Positions 28,291-37,990 of a stretch of 64,000 bases of DNA are shown here, piece by piece. Each line of letters opens with the position of its first letter. The first letter of the stretch is position 1. Location of the stretch: the NCBI RefSeq assembly GCF_052857255.1, contig NW_027526656.1, positions 62,001 through 126,000 on the forward strand. The letters run 5' to 3'. This DNA is from Amblyomma americanum (Eukaryota > Arthropoda > Arachnida > Ixodida > Ixodidae). The translations under genes were made by a program, and so were the position numbers. The notes under the pieces were generated by a model. The model was given only the letters and a program-made list of their open reading frames with translations, searched no databases and was not told the DNA's origin.

Positions 28291-31250
28291 GGATACATCG
28301 TTTTAGATCGAAACTAGCAAGATTCACGAGCATCGATTTTACAAGTCCTCGAAGAGTACACGAGAGAACGGTGTAAACTTTTTCTCTCAGAACTGTGCGA
28401 AAACTTGTATTCCGGCTCAAAACAATGGGATACATCGTTCTAGATCGAAACTAGCAAGATTCACGAGCATCGATTTTACAAGTCCTCGAAGAGTACACGA
28501 GAGAACGGTGTAAACTTTTTCTCTCAGAACTGTGCGAAAACTTGTATTCCGGCTCAAAACAATGGGATACATCGTTCTAGATCGAAACTAGCAAGATTCA
28601 CGAGCATCGATTTTACAAGTCTTCGAAGAGTATACGAGAGAAAGATAAAACTTTTTCTCTCAGAACTGTGCGAAAACTTGTATTCCGGCTCAAAAAAACG
28701 GGATACATCGTTTTAGATAGAAACTAGCAAGATTCACGAGCATCGATATTACATGTCTTCGAAGAGTATACGAAAGAAAGGTGTAAACTTTTTCTCTCAG
28801 AACTGCGCGAAAACTTGTATTCCGGCTCAAAACAACGGGATACATCGTTTTAGATCGAAACTAGCAAGATTCACGAGCATCGATTTTACAAGTCCTCGAA
28901 GAGTACACGAGAGAACGGTGTAAACTTTTTCTCTCAGAACTGTGCGAAAACTTGTATTCCGGCTCAAAACAACGGGATACATCGTTTTAGATCGAAACTA
29001 GCAAGATTCACGAGCATCGATTTTACAAGTCTTCGAAGAGTATACGAGAGAAAGATAAAACTTTTTCTCTCAGAACTGTGCGAAAACTTGTATTCCGGCT
29101 CAAAACAACGGGATACATCGTTTTAGATAGAAACTAGCAAGATTCACGAGCATCGATTTTACAAGTGTCCGAAGAGTACACGAGAGAACGGTGTAAACTT
29201 TTTCTCTCAGAACTGTGCGAAAACTTGTATTCCGGCTCAAAACAACGGGATACATCGTTCTAGATCGAAACTAGCAAGATTCACGAGCATCGATTTTACA
29301 AGTCTTCGAAGAGTATACGAGAGAAAGATAAAACGTTTTCTCTCAGAACTGTGCGAAAACTTGTATTCCGGCTCAAAACAACGGGATACATCGTTTTAGA
29401 TAGAAACTAGCAAGATTCACGAGCATCGATTTTACAAGTGTTCGAAGAGTATACGAGAGAAAGATAAAACTTTTTCTCTCAGAACTGTGCGAAATTTTGT
29501 ATTCCGGCTCAAAACAACGGGATACATCGTTTTAGATCGAGACTAGCAAGATTCACGAGCATCGATTTTACAAGTCCTCGAAGAGTACACGAGAGAACGG
29601 TGTAAACTTTTTCTCTCAGAACTGTGCGAAAACTTGTATTCCGGCTCAAAACAACGGGATACATCGTTTTAGATCGAAACTAGCAAGATTCACGAGCATC
29701 GATTTTACAAGTCTTCGAAGAGTATACGAGAGAAAGATAAAACTTTTTCTCTCAGAACTGTGCGAAAACTTGTATTCCGGCTCAAAACAACGGGATACAT
29801 CGTTTTAGATAGAAACTAGCAAGATTCACGAGCATCGATTTTACAAGTGTTCGAAGAGTATACGAGAGAAAGATAAAACTTTTTCTCTCAGAACTGTGCG
29901 AAAACTTGTATTCCGGCTCAAAACAACGGGATACATCGTTTTAGATCGAAACTAGCAAGATTCACGAGCATCGATTTTACAAGTCCTCGAAGAGTACACG
30001 AGAGAACGGTGTAAACTTTTTCTCTCAGAACTGTGCGAAAACTTGTATTCCGGCTCAAAACAACGGGATACATCGTTTTAGATCGAAACTAGCAAGATTC
30101 ACGAGCATCGATTTTACAAGTCCTCGAAGAGTACACGAGAGAACGGTGTAAACTTTTTCTCTCAGAACTGTGCGAAAACTTGTATTCCCGGCTCAAAACA
30201 ATGGGATACATCGTTCTAGATCGAAACTAGCAAGATTCACGAGCATCGATTTTACAAGTCCTCGAAGAGTACACGAGAGAACGGTGTAAACTTTTTCTCT
30301 CAGAACTGTGCGAAAACTTGTATTCCGGCTCAAAAACAATGGGATACATCGTTCTAGATCGAAACTAGCAAGATTCACGAGCATCGATTTTACAAGTCTT
30401 CGAAGAGTATACGAGAGAAAGATAAAACTTTTTCTCTCAGAACTGTGCGAAAACTTGTATTCCGGCTCAAAAAAACGGGATACATCGTTTTAGATAGAAA
30501 CTAGCAAGATTCACGAGCATCGATATTACATGTCTTCGAAGAGTATACGAAAGAAAGGTGTAAACTTTTTCTCTCAGAACTGCGCGAAAACTTGTATTCC
30601 GGCTCAAAACAACGGGATACATCGTTTTAGATCGAAACTAGCAAGATTCACGAGCATCGATTTTACAAGTCCTCGAAGAGTACACGAGAGAACGGTGTAA
30701 ACTTTTTCTCTCAGAACTGTGCGAAAACTTGTATTCCGGCTCAAAACAACGGGATACATCGTTTTAGATCGAAACTAGCAAGATTCACGAGCATCGATTT
30801 TACAAGTCTTCGAAGAGTATACGAGAGAAAGATAAAACTTTTTCTCTCAGAACTGTGCGAAAACTTGTATTCCGGCTCAAAACAACGGGATACATCGTTT
30901 TAGATAGAAACTAGCAAGATTCACGAGCATCGATTTTACAAGTGTCCGAAGAGTACACGAGAGAACGGTGTAAACTTTTTTCTCTCAGAACTGTGCGAAA
31001 ACTTGTATTCCGGCTCAAAACAACGGGATACATCGTTCTAGATCGAAACTAGCAAGATTCACGAGCATCGATTTTACAAGTCTTCGAAGAGTATACGAGA
31101 GAAAGATAAAACGTTTTCTCTCAGAACTGTGCGAAAACTTGTATTCCCGGCTCAAAACAACGGGATACATCGTTTTAGATAGAAACTAGCAAGATTCACG
31201 AGCATCGATTTTACAAGTGTTCGAAGAGTATACGAGAGAAAGATAAAACT
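27690..31250 (+). repeat. 13-monomer tandem duplication, about 1,776 bp
   Basis: About 27.69-29.47 kb is followed directly by a second copy at about 29.47-31.25 kb. Both start with gaaattttgtattcc and gatcgagactag, then share gatagaaac with type E, two successive aacaatggg copies, type C with the private variant acatgtcttcg (28751 and 30528), and a hybrid copy with acaagtgtccgaag (29161 and 30938). The offset drifts from 1,775 to 1,778 bp because the right copy has extra single bases, for example attcccggctc near 30187. Confidence 0.9.
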
Positions 31251-32102
31251 TTTTCTCTCAGAACTGTGCGAAAACTTGTATTCTGGCTCAAAACAACGGG
31301 ATACATCGTTTTAGATCGAAACTAGCAAGATTCACGAGCATCGATTTTACAAGTCCTCGAAGAGTACACGAGAGAACGGTGTAAACTTTTTCTCTCAGAA
31401 CTGTGCGAAAACTTGTATTCCGGCTCAAAACAATGGGGATACATCGTTCTAGATCGAAACTAGCAAGATTCACGAGCATCGATTTTACAAGTCTTCGAAG
31501 AGTATACGAGAGAAAGATAAAACTTTTTCTCTCACAACTGTGCGAAAACTTGTATTCCGGCTCAAAAAAAACGGGATACATCGTTTTAGATAGAAACTAG
31601 CAAGATTCACGAAGCATCGATATTACAAGTCTTCGAAGAGTATACGAAAGAAAGGTGTAAACTTTTTCTCTCAGAACTGCGCGAAAACTTGTATTCCGGC
31701 TCAAAACAACGGGATACATCGTTTTAGATCGAAACTAGCAAGATTCACGAGCATCGATTTTACAAGTCCTCGAAGAGTACACGAGAGAACGGTGTAAACT
31801 TTTTCTCTCAGAATTGTGCGAAAACCTTGTATTCCGGCTCAAAACAACGGGATACATCGTTTTAGATCGAAACTAGCAAGATTCACGAGCATCGATTTAC
31901 AAGTCTTCGAAGAGTATACGAGAGAAAGATAAAACTTTTTCTCTCAGAACTGTGCGAAAACTTGTATTCTGGCTCAAAACAACAGGATACATCGTTTTAG
32001 ATCGAAACTAGCAAGATTCACGAGCATCGATTTTACAAGTCTTCGAAGAGTATACGAGAGAAAGATAAAACTTTTTCTCTCAGAACTGTGCGAAAACTTG
32101 TA

Positions 32103-32141
32103 ATTCAATAATGGCTGCATTTGGGCGAGTTGGTTTTCCAT
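32103..32141 (-). pseudogene. Truncated ORF start, 13 codons, fused to satellite
   Basis: An ATG at 32141-32139 lies 71 bases downstream of the predicted start, with A at -3 and G at +4. It opens a frame reading MENQLAQMQPLLN, then crosses exactly at the insert edge into satellite-derived codons and stops at 31974-31976, 55 codons in all. The frame is also open upstream of the ATG as far as a TTG at 32210. Only the first 13 codons belong to the inserted element. I cannot assign them to a family; a gag-like first ORF is a guess from the position. It is almost certainly non-functional. Confidence 0.35.
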
Positions 32142-32211
32142 TCTGAACGTAAAAGCGCAAAAAACACAAGGACACAGACTAAGGCAGACAACACGAGCGC
32201 TTACTTCCAAC

Positions 32212-32244
32212 TGATTTTATTTCATGCAAGAAGCGAAATTTATA
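32212..32244 (-). promoter_or_regulatory. TATA box plus arthropod-type initiator
   Basis: On the minus strand TATAAAT lies at 32244-32238 and TCAGTT at 32214-32209. The initiator A at 32212 is 32 bases downstream of the first T of the TATA box, the canonical distance. TCAGT is the classical arthropod initiator, often used by insect and chelicerate retroelements. An AATAAA string at 32221-32216 lies between them and would sit just upstream of the start, so it would not serve as a poly(A) signal for this transcript. No convincing downstream promoter element is seen. Activity in the heterochromatic setting is unknown. Confidence 0.5.
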
Positions 32245-32330
32245 CTCTTGATAAGTGTCTGCACATGCTTACAGGGCAATTACCGTAGAGTTATGACTGA
32301 TACCAGTTATCATGTAACATCTCTCATGGT

Positions 32331-32353
32331 AACATCATGTAACATCATGTAAC
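32331..32353 (+). repeat. Short direct repeats at the insert edge
   Basis: The decamer aacatcatgt occurs twice in tandem and is followed by a third aac, right up to the satellite junction. Related catgtaacat and catggtaacat strings lie just upstream at 32311-32333. Read on the minus strand these are TGTTACATGA-like repeats, upstream of the TATA box. They could be enhancer-like repeats in a U3 region. If the element's polarity is the reverse of what I infer, they could instead be the simple-repeat tail of a non-LTR element. Confidence 0.7.
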
Positions 32354-32899
32354 GAGCATCGATTTTACAAGTCTTCGAAGAGTATACGAGAGAAAGATAA
32401 AACTTTTTCTCTCAGAACTGTGCGAAAACTTGTATTCCCGGCTCAAAACAACGGGATACATCGTTTTAGATAGAAACTAGCAAGATTCACGAACATCGAT
32501 TTTACAAGTGTTCGAAGAGTATACGAGAGAAAGATAAAACTTTTTCTCTCAGAACTGTGCGAAAACTTGTATTCCGGCTCAAAACAACGGGATACAATCG
32601 TTTTAGATCGAAACTAGCAAGATTCACGAGCATCGATTTTACAAGTCCTCGAAGAGTACACGAGAGAACGGTGTAAACTTTTTCTCTCAGAACTGTGCGA
32701 AAACTTGTATTCCGGCTCAAAACAACGGGATACATCGTTTTAGATCGAAACTAGCAAGATTCACGAGCATCGATTTTACAAGTCTTCGAAGAGTATACGA
32801 GAGAAAGATAAAACTTTTTCTCTCAGAACTGTGCGAAAACTTGTATTCCGGCTCAAAACAACGGATACATCGTTTTAGATCGAAACTAGCAAGATTCAC

Positions 32900-35800
32900 G
32901 AGCATCGATTTTACAAGTCTTCGAAGAGTATACGAGAGAAAGATAAAACTTTTTCTCTCAGAACTGTGCGAAAACTTGTATTCCGGCTCAAAACAACGGG
33001 ATACATCGTTTTAGATCGAAACTACCAAGATTCACGAGCATCGATTTTACAAGTCCTCGAAGAGTACACGAGAGAGCGGTGTAAACTTTTTCTCTCAGAA
33101 CTGTGCGAAAACTTGTATTCCGGCTCAAAACAACGGGATACATCGTTTTAGATCGAAACTAGCAAGATTCACGAGCATCGATTTTTACAAGTCTTCGAAG
33201 AGTATACGAGAGAAAGATAAAACTTTTTCTCTCAGAACTGTGCGAAAACTTGTATTCCGGCTCAAAACAACGGGATACATCGTTTAGATCGAAACTAGCA
33301 AGATTCACGAGCATCGATTTTACAAGACCTCGAAGAGTACACGAGAGAACGGTGTAAACTTTTTCTCTCAGAACTGTGCGAAAACTTGTATTCCGGCTCA
33401 AAACAACGGGATACATCGTTTTAGATCGAAACTAGCAAGATTCACGAGCATCGATTTTACAAGTCTTCGAAGAGTATACGAGAGAAAGATAAAACTTTTT
33501 CTCTCAGAACTGTGCGAAAACTTGTATTCCGGCTCAAAACAACGGGATACATCGTTTTAGATCGAAACTAGCAAGATTCACGAGCATCGATTTTACAAGT
33601 CCTCGAAGAGTACACGAGAGAACAGTGTAAACTTTTTCTCTCAGAACTGTGCGAAAACTTGTATTCCGGCTCAAAACAACGGGATACATCGTTTTAGATC
33701 GAAACTAGCAAGATTCACGAGCATCGATTTTACAAGTCTTCGAAGAGTATACGAGAAAGATAAACTTTTTCTCTCAGAACTGTGCGAAAACTTGTATTCC
33801 GGCTCAAAACAACGGGATACATCGTTTTAGATCGAAACTAGCAAGATTCACGAGCATCGATTTTACAAGTCGTTCGAAGAGTATACGAGAGAAAGATAAA
33901 ACTTTTTCTCTCAGAACTGTGCGAAAACTTGTATTCCGGCTCAAAACAACGGGATACATCGTTTTAGATCGACACTAGCAAGATTCACGAGCATCGATTT
34001 TACAAGTCTTCGAAGAGTATACGTGAGAAAGATAAAACTTTTTCTCTCAGGACTGTGCGAAAACTTGTATTCCGGCTCAAAACAACGGGATACATCGTTT
34101 TAGATCGAAACTAGCAAGATTCACGAGCATCGATTTTACAAGACCTCGAAGAGTACAACGAGAGAACGGTGTAAACTTTTTCTCTCAGAACTGTGCGAAA
34201 ACTTGTATTCCGGCTCAAAACAACGGGATACATCGTTTCAGATCGAAACTAGCAAGATTCACGAGCATCGATTTTACAAGTCTTCGAAGAGTATACGAGA
34301 GAAAGATAAAACTTTTTCTCTCAGAACTGTGCGAAAACTTGTATTCCCGCTCAAAACAACGGGATACATCGTTTTAGATCGAAACTAGCAAGATTCACGA
34401 GCATCGATTTTACAAGTCTTCGAAGAGTATACGAGAGAAAGATAAAACTTTTTCTCTCAGAACAGTGCGAAAACTTGTATTCCGGCTCAAAACAACGGGG
34501 ATACATCGTTTTAGATCGAAACTAGCAAGATTCACGAGCATCGATTTTACAAGTCTTCGAAGAGTATACGAGAGAAAGATAAAACTTTTTCTCTCAGAAC
34601 TGTGCGAAAACTTGTATTCCGGCTCAAAACAACGGGATACATCGTTTTAGATCGAAACTAGCAAGATTCACGAGCATCGATTTTACAAGTCCTCGAAGAG
34701 TACACGAGAAAAGGTGTAAACTTTTTCTCTCAGAACTGTGCGAAAACTTGTATTCCGGCTCAAAACAACGGGATACATCGTTTTAGATCGAAACTAGCAA
34801 GATTCACGAGCATCGATTTTACAAGTCTTCGAAGAGTATACGAGAGAAAGATAAACCTTTTTCTCTCAGAACTGTGCGAAAACTTGTATTCCGGCTCAAA
34901 AAAACGGGATACGTCGTTTTAGATAGAAACTAGCAAGATTCACGAGCATCGATATTAGAAGTCTTCGAAGAGTATACGAAAGAAAGGTGTAAACTTTTTC
35001 TCTCAGAACTGCGCGAAAACTTGTATTCCGGCTCAAAACAACGGGATACATCGTTTTAGATCGAAACTAGCAAGATTCACGAGCATCGATTTTACAAGTC
35101 CTCGAAGAGTACACGAGAGAACGGTGTAAACTTTTTCTCTCAGAATTGTGCGAAAACTTGTATTCCGGCTCAAAACAACGGGATACATCGTTTTAGATCG
35201 AAACTAGCAAGATTCACGAGCATCGATTTTACAAGTCTTCGAAGAGTATACGAGAGAAAGATAAAACTTTTTCTCTCAGAACTGTGCGAAAACTTGTATT
35301 CCGGCTCAAAACAACAGGATACATCGTTTTAGATCGAAACTAGCAAGATTCACGAGCATCGATTTTACAAGTCTTCGAAGAGTATACGAGAGAAAGATAA
35401 AACTTTTTCTCTCAGAACTGTGCGAAAACTTGTATTCCGGCTCAAAACAACGGGATACATCGTTTTAGATCGAAACTACCAAGATTCACGAGCATCGATT
35501 TTACAAGTCCTCGAAGAGTACACGAGAGAGCGGTGTAAACTTTTTCTCTCAGAACTGTGCGAAAACTTGTATTCCGGCTCAAAACAACGGGATACATCGT
35601 TTTAGATCGAAACTAGCAAGATTCACGAGCATCGATTTTACAAGTCTTCGAAGAGTATACGAGAGAAAGATAAAACTTTTTCTCTCAGAACTGTGCGAAA
35701 AACTTGTATTCCGGCTCAAAACAACGGGATACATCGTTTTAGATCGAAACTAGCAAGATTCACGAGCATCGATTTTACAAGACCTCGAAGAGTACACGAG

Positions 35801-37990
35801 AGAACGGTGTAAACTTTTTCTCTCAGAACTGTGCGAAAACTTGTATTCCGGCTCAAAACAACGGGATACATCGTTTTAGATCGAAACTAGCAAGATTCAC
35901 GAGCATCGATTTTACAAGTCTTCGAAGAGTATACGAGAGAAAGATAAAACTTTTTCTCTCAGAACTGTGCGAAAACTTGTATTCCGGCTCAAAACAACGG
36001 GATACATCGTTTTAGATCGAAACTAGCAAGATTCACGAGCATCGATTTTACAAGTCCTCGAAGAGTACACGAGAGAACAGTGTAAACTTTTTCTCTCAGA
36101 ACTGTGCGAAAACTTGTATTCCGGCTCAAAACAACGGGATACATCGTTTTAGATCGAAACTAGCAAGATTCACGAGCATCGATTTTACAAGTCTTCGAAG
36201 AGTATACGAGAAAGATAAAACTTTTTCTCTCAGAACTGTGCGAAAACTTGTATTCCGGCTCAAAACAACGGGATACATCGTTTTAGATCGAAACTAGCAA
36301 GATTCACGAGCATCGATTTTACAAGTCTTCGAAGAGTATACGAGAGAAAGATAAAACTTTTTCTCTCAGAACTGTGCGAAAACTTGTATTCCGGCTCAAA
36401 ACAACGGGATACATCGTTTTAGATCGACACTAGCAAGATTCACGAGCATCGATTTTACAAGTCTTCGAAGAGTATACGTGAGAAAGATAAAACTTTTTCT
36501 CTCAGGACTGTGCGAAAACTTGTATTCCGGCTCAAAACAACGGGATACATCGTTTTAGATCGAAACTAGCAAGATTCACGAGCATCGATTTTACAAGACC
36601 TCGAAGAGTACACGAGAGAACGGTGTAAACTTTTTCTCTCAGAACTGTGCGAAAAACTTGTATTCCGGCTCAAAACAACGGGATACATCGTTTCAGATCG
36701 AAACTAGCAAGATTCACGAGCATCGATTTTACAAGTCTTCGAAGAGTATACGAGAGAAAGATAAAACTTTTTCTCTCAGAACTGTGCGAAAACTTGTATT
36801 CCCGCTCAAAACAACGGGATACATCGTTTTAGATCGAAACTAGCAAGATTCACGAGCATCGATTTTACAAGTCTTCGAAGAGTATACGAGAGAAAGATAA
36901 AACTTTTTCTCTCAGAACAGTGCGAAAACTTGTATTCCGGCTCAAAACAACGGGATACATCGTTTTAGATCGAAACTAGCAAGATTCACGAGCATCGATT
37001 TTACAAGTCTTCGAAGAGTATACGAGAGAAAGATAAAACTTTTTCTCTCAGAACTGTGCGAAAACTTGTATTCCGGCTCAAAACAACGGGATACATCGTT
37101 TTAGATCGAAACTAGCAAGATTCACGAGCATCGATTTTACAAGTCCTCGAAGAGTACACGAGAGAAGGTGTAAACTTTTTCTCTCAGAACTGTGCGAAAA
37201 CTTGTATTCCGGCTCAAAACAACGGGATACATCGTTTTAGATCGAAACTAGCAAGATTCACGAGCATCGATTTTACAAGTCTTCGAAGAGTATACGAGAG
37301 AAAGATAAACCTTTTTCTCTCAGAACTGTGCGAAAACTTGTATTCCGGCTCAAAAAAACGGGATACGTCGTTTTAGATAGAAACTAGCAAGATTCACGAG
37401 CATCGATATTAGAAGTCTTCGAAGAGTATACGAAAGAAAGGTGTAAACTTTTTCTCTCAGAACTGCGCGAAAACTTGTATTCCGGCTCAAAACAACGGGA
37501 TACATCGTTTTAGATCGAAACTAGCAAGATTCACGAGCATCGATTTTACAAGTCCTCGAGAGTACACGAGAGAACGGTGTAAACTTTTTCTCTCAGAATT
37601 GTGCGAAAACTTGTATTCCGGCTCAAAACAACGGGATACATCGTTTTAGATCGAAACTAGCAAGATTCACGAGCATCGATTTTACAAGTCTTCGAAGAGT
37701 ATACGAGAGAAAGATAAAACTTTTTCTCTCAGAACTGTGCGAAAACTTGTATTCCGGCTCAAAACAACAGGATACATCGTTTTAGATCGAAACTAGCAAG
37801 ATTCACGAGCATCGATTTTACAAGTCTTCGAAGAGTATACGAGAGAAAGATAAAACTTTTTCTCTCAGAACTGTGCGAAAACTTGTATTCCGGCTCAAAA
37901 CAACGGGATACATCGTTTTAGATCGAAACTAGCAAGATTCACGAGCATCGATTTTACAAGTCCTCGAAGAGTACACGAGAGAGCGGTGTA
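32900..37990 (+). repeat. 18-monomer tandem duplication, 2,454 bp
   Basis: Two copies, about 32.9-35.36 and 35.36-37.99 kb. Shared markers are aactaccaag (33021 and 35475), gagcggtg (33074, 35528 and a third at 37981), gaacagtg, gatcgacactag with acgtgagaaag and ctcaggactg, cgtttcagatcg with tattcccgctc (34.2 and 36.66 kb), agaacagtgcg, and type C with gatattagaag (34950 and 37404). Offsets are 2,453-2,455 bp. The left copy carries extra single bases, such as acaacgggg near 34498. Confidence 0.92.

Larger units (their letters stand above)
1..32102 (+). repeat. 136-137 bp satellite array, left arm
   Basis: Unbroken head-to-tail tandem copies of one monomer, all in the same orientation; I saw no inverted copy. 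Taking the unit from its cgattttacaag start, successive copies are 136 bp (type A) or 137 bp (types B, C, D). The array is already running at base 1. By hand the consensus is 48 A, 26 C, 26 G and 36 T, about 38% GC. Neighbouring copies are usually 95-100% identical, differing at a limited set of recurring diagnostic sites rather than at random. No gene lies in this stretch: the longest open frames follow the repeat unit and shift frame each copy. Such arrays usually form centromeric, pericentromeric or subtelomeric heterochromatin; which applies here cannot be read from the sequence. I do not recognise the monomer as a named satellite family. Confidence 0.98.
32103..32351 (-). mobile_element. 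Retroelement-like fragment inserted in the satellite
   Basis: The only non-satellite DNA in the window. Satellite sequence stops after cgaaaacttgta and resumes at acgagcatcg; 53 bp of the unit between those points is missing, so the insert replaced part of a monomer. I see no target-site duplication. Read on the minus strand it has a direct-repeat-rich upstream part, a TATA box and initiator, a 71-base leader and an ATG with a good context. It therefore looks like the 5' promoter end of a retrotransposon cut off soon after its first start codon. From memory the leader (starting agttggaagtaagcgctcg) resembles common tick transcript leaders. Alternatives are a solo or partial LTR, or a captured promoter fragment of a host gene. 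No poly(A) tract, primer-binding site or reverse transcriptase is present. Confidence 0.6.
30180..34500. other. Homopolymer and one-base indel cluster around the insert
   Basis: Extra single bases occur repeatedly here: attcccgg near 30187, caaaaacaat near 30333, a six-T run near 30977, attcccgg near 31146, caatgggg near 31433, an eight-A run near 31565, gaagcatcg near 31612, aaaaccttg near 31825, attcccgg near 32436, acaatcg near 32597, gtcgttcg near 33871 and tacaacgag near 34155. Most are one-base expansions of short runs, typical of residual long-read consensus error. A milder version is seen at 25.2-26.8 kb. Offsets between duplicated blocks drift by 1-3 bp across these places. Confidence 0.6.

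Noticed and set aside
32216..32221. Poly(A) signal AATAAA on the minus strand of the insert.
   Set aside because: It lies between the TATA box and the predicted start site, so it would not be in that transcript, and no poly(A) tract follows. It could matter only if the insert is an LTR fragment read through from upstream.
32103..32351. tRNA-derived SINE or tRNA gene.
   Set aside because: I could not find A-box and B-box motifs at the right spacing, nor a cloverleaf, on either strand; the TATA/initiator arrangement argues for a pol II element.
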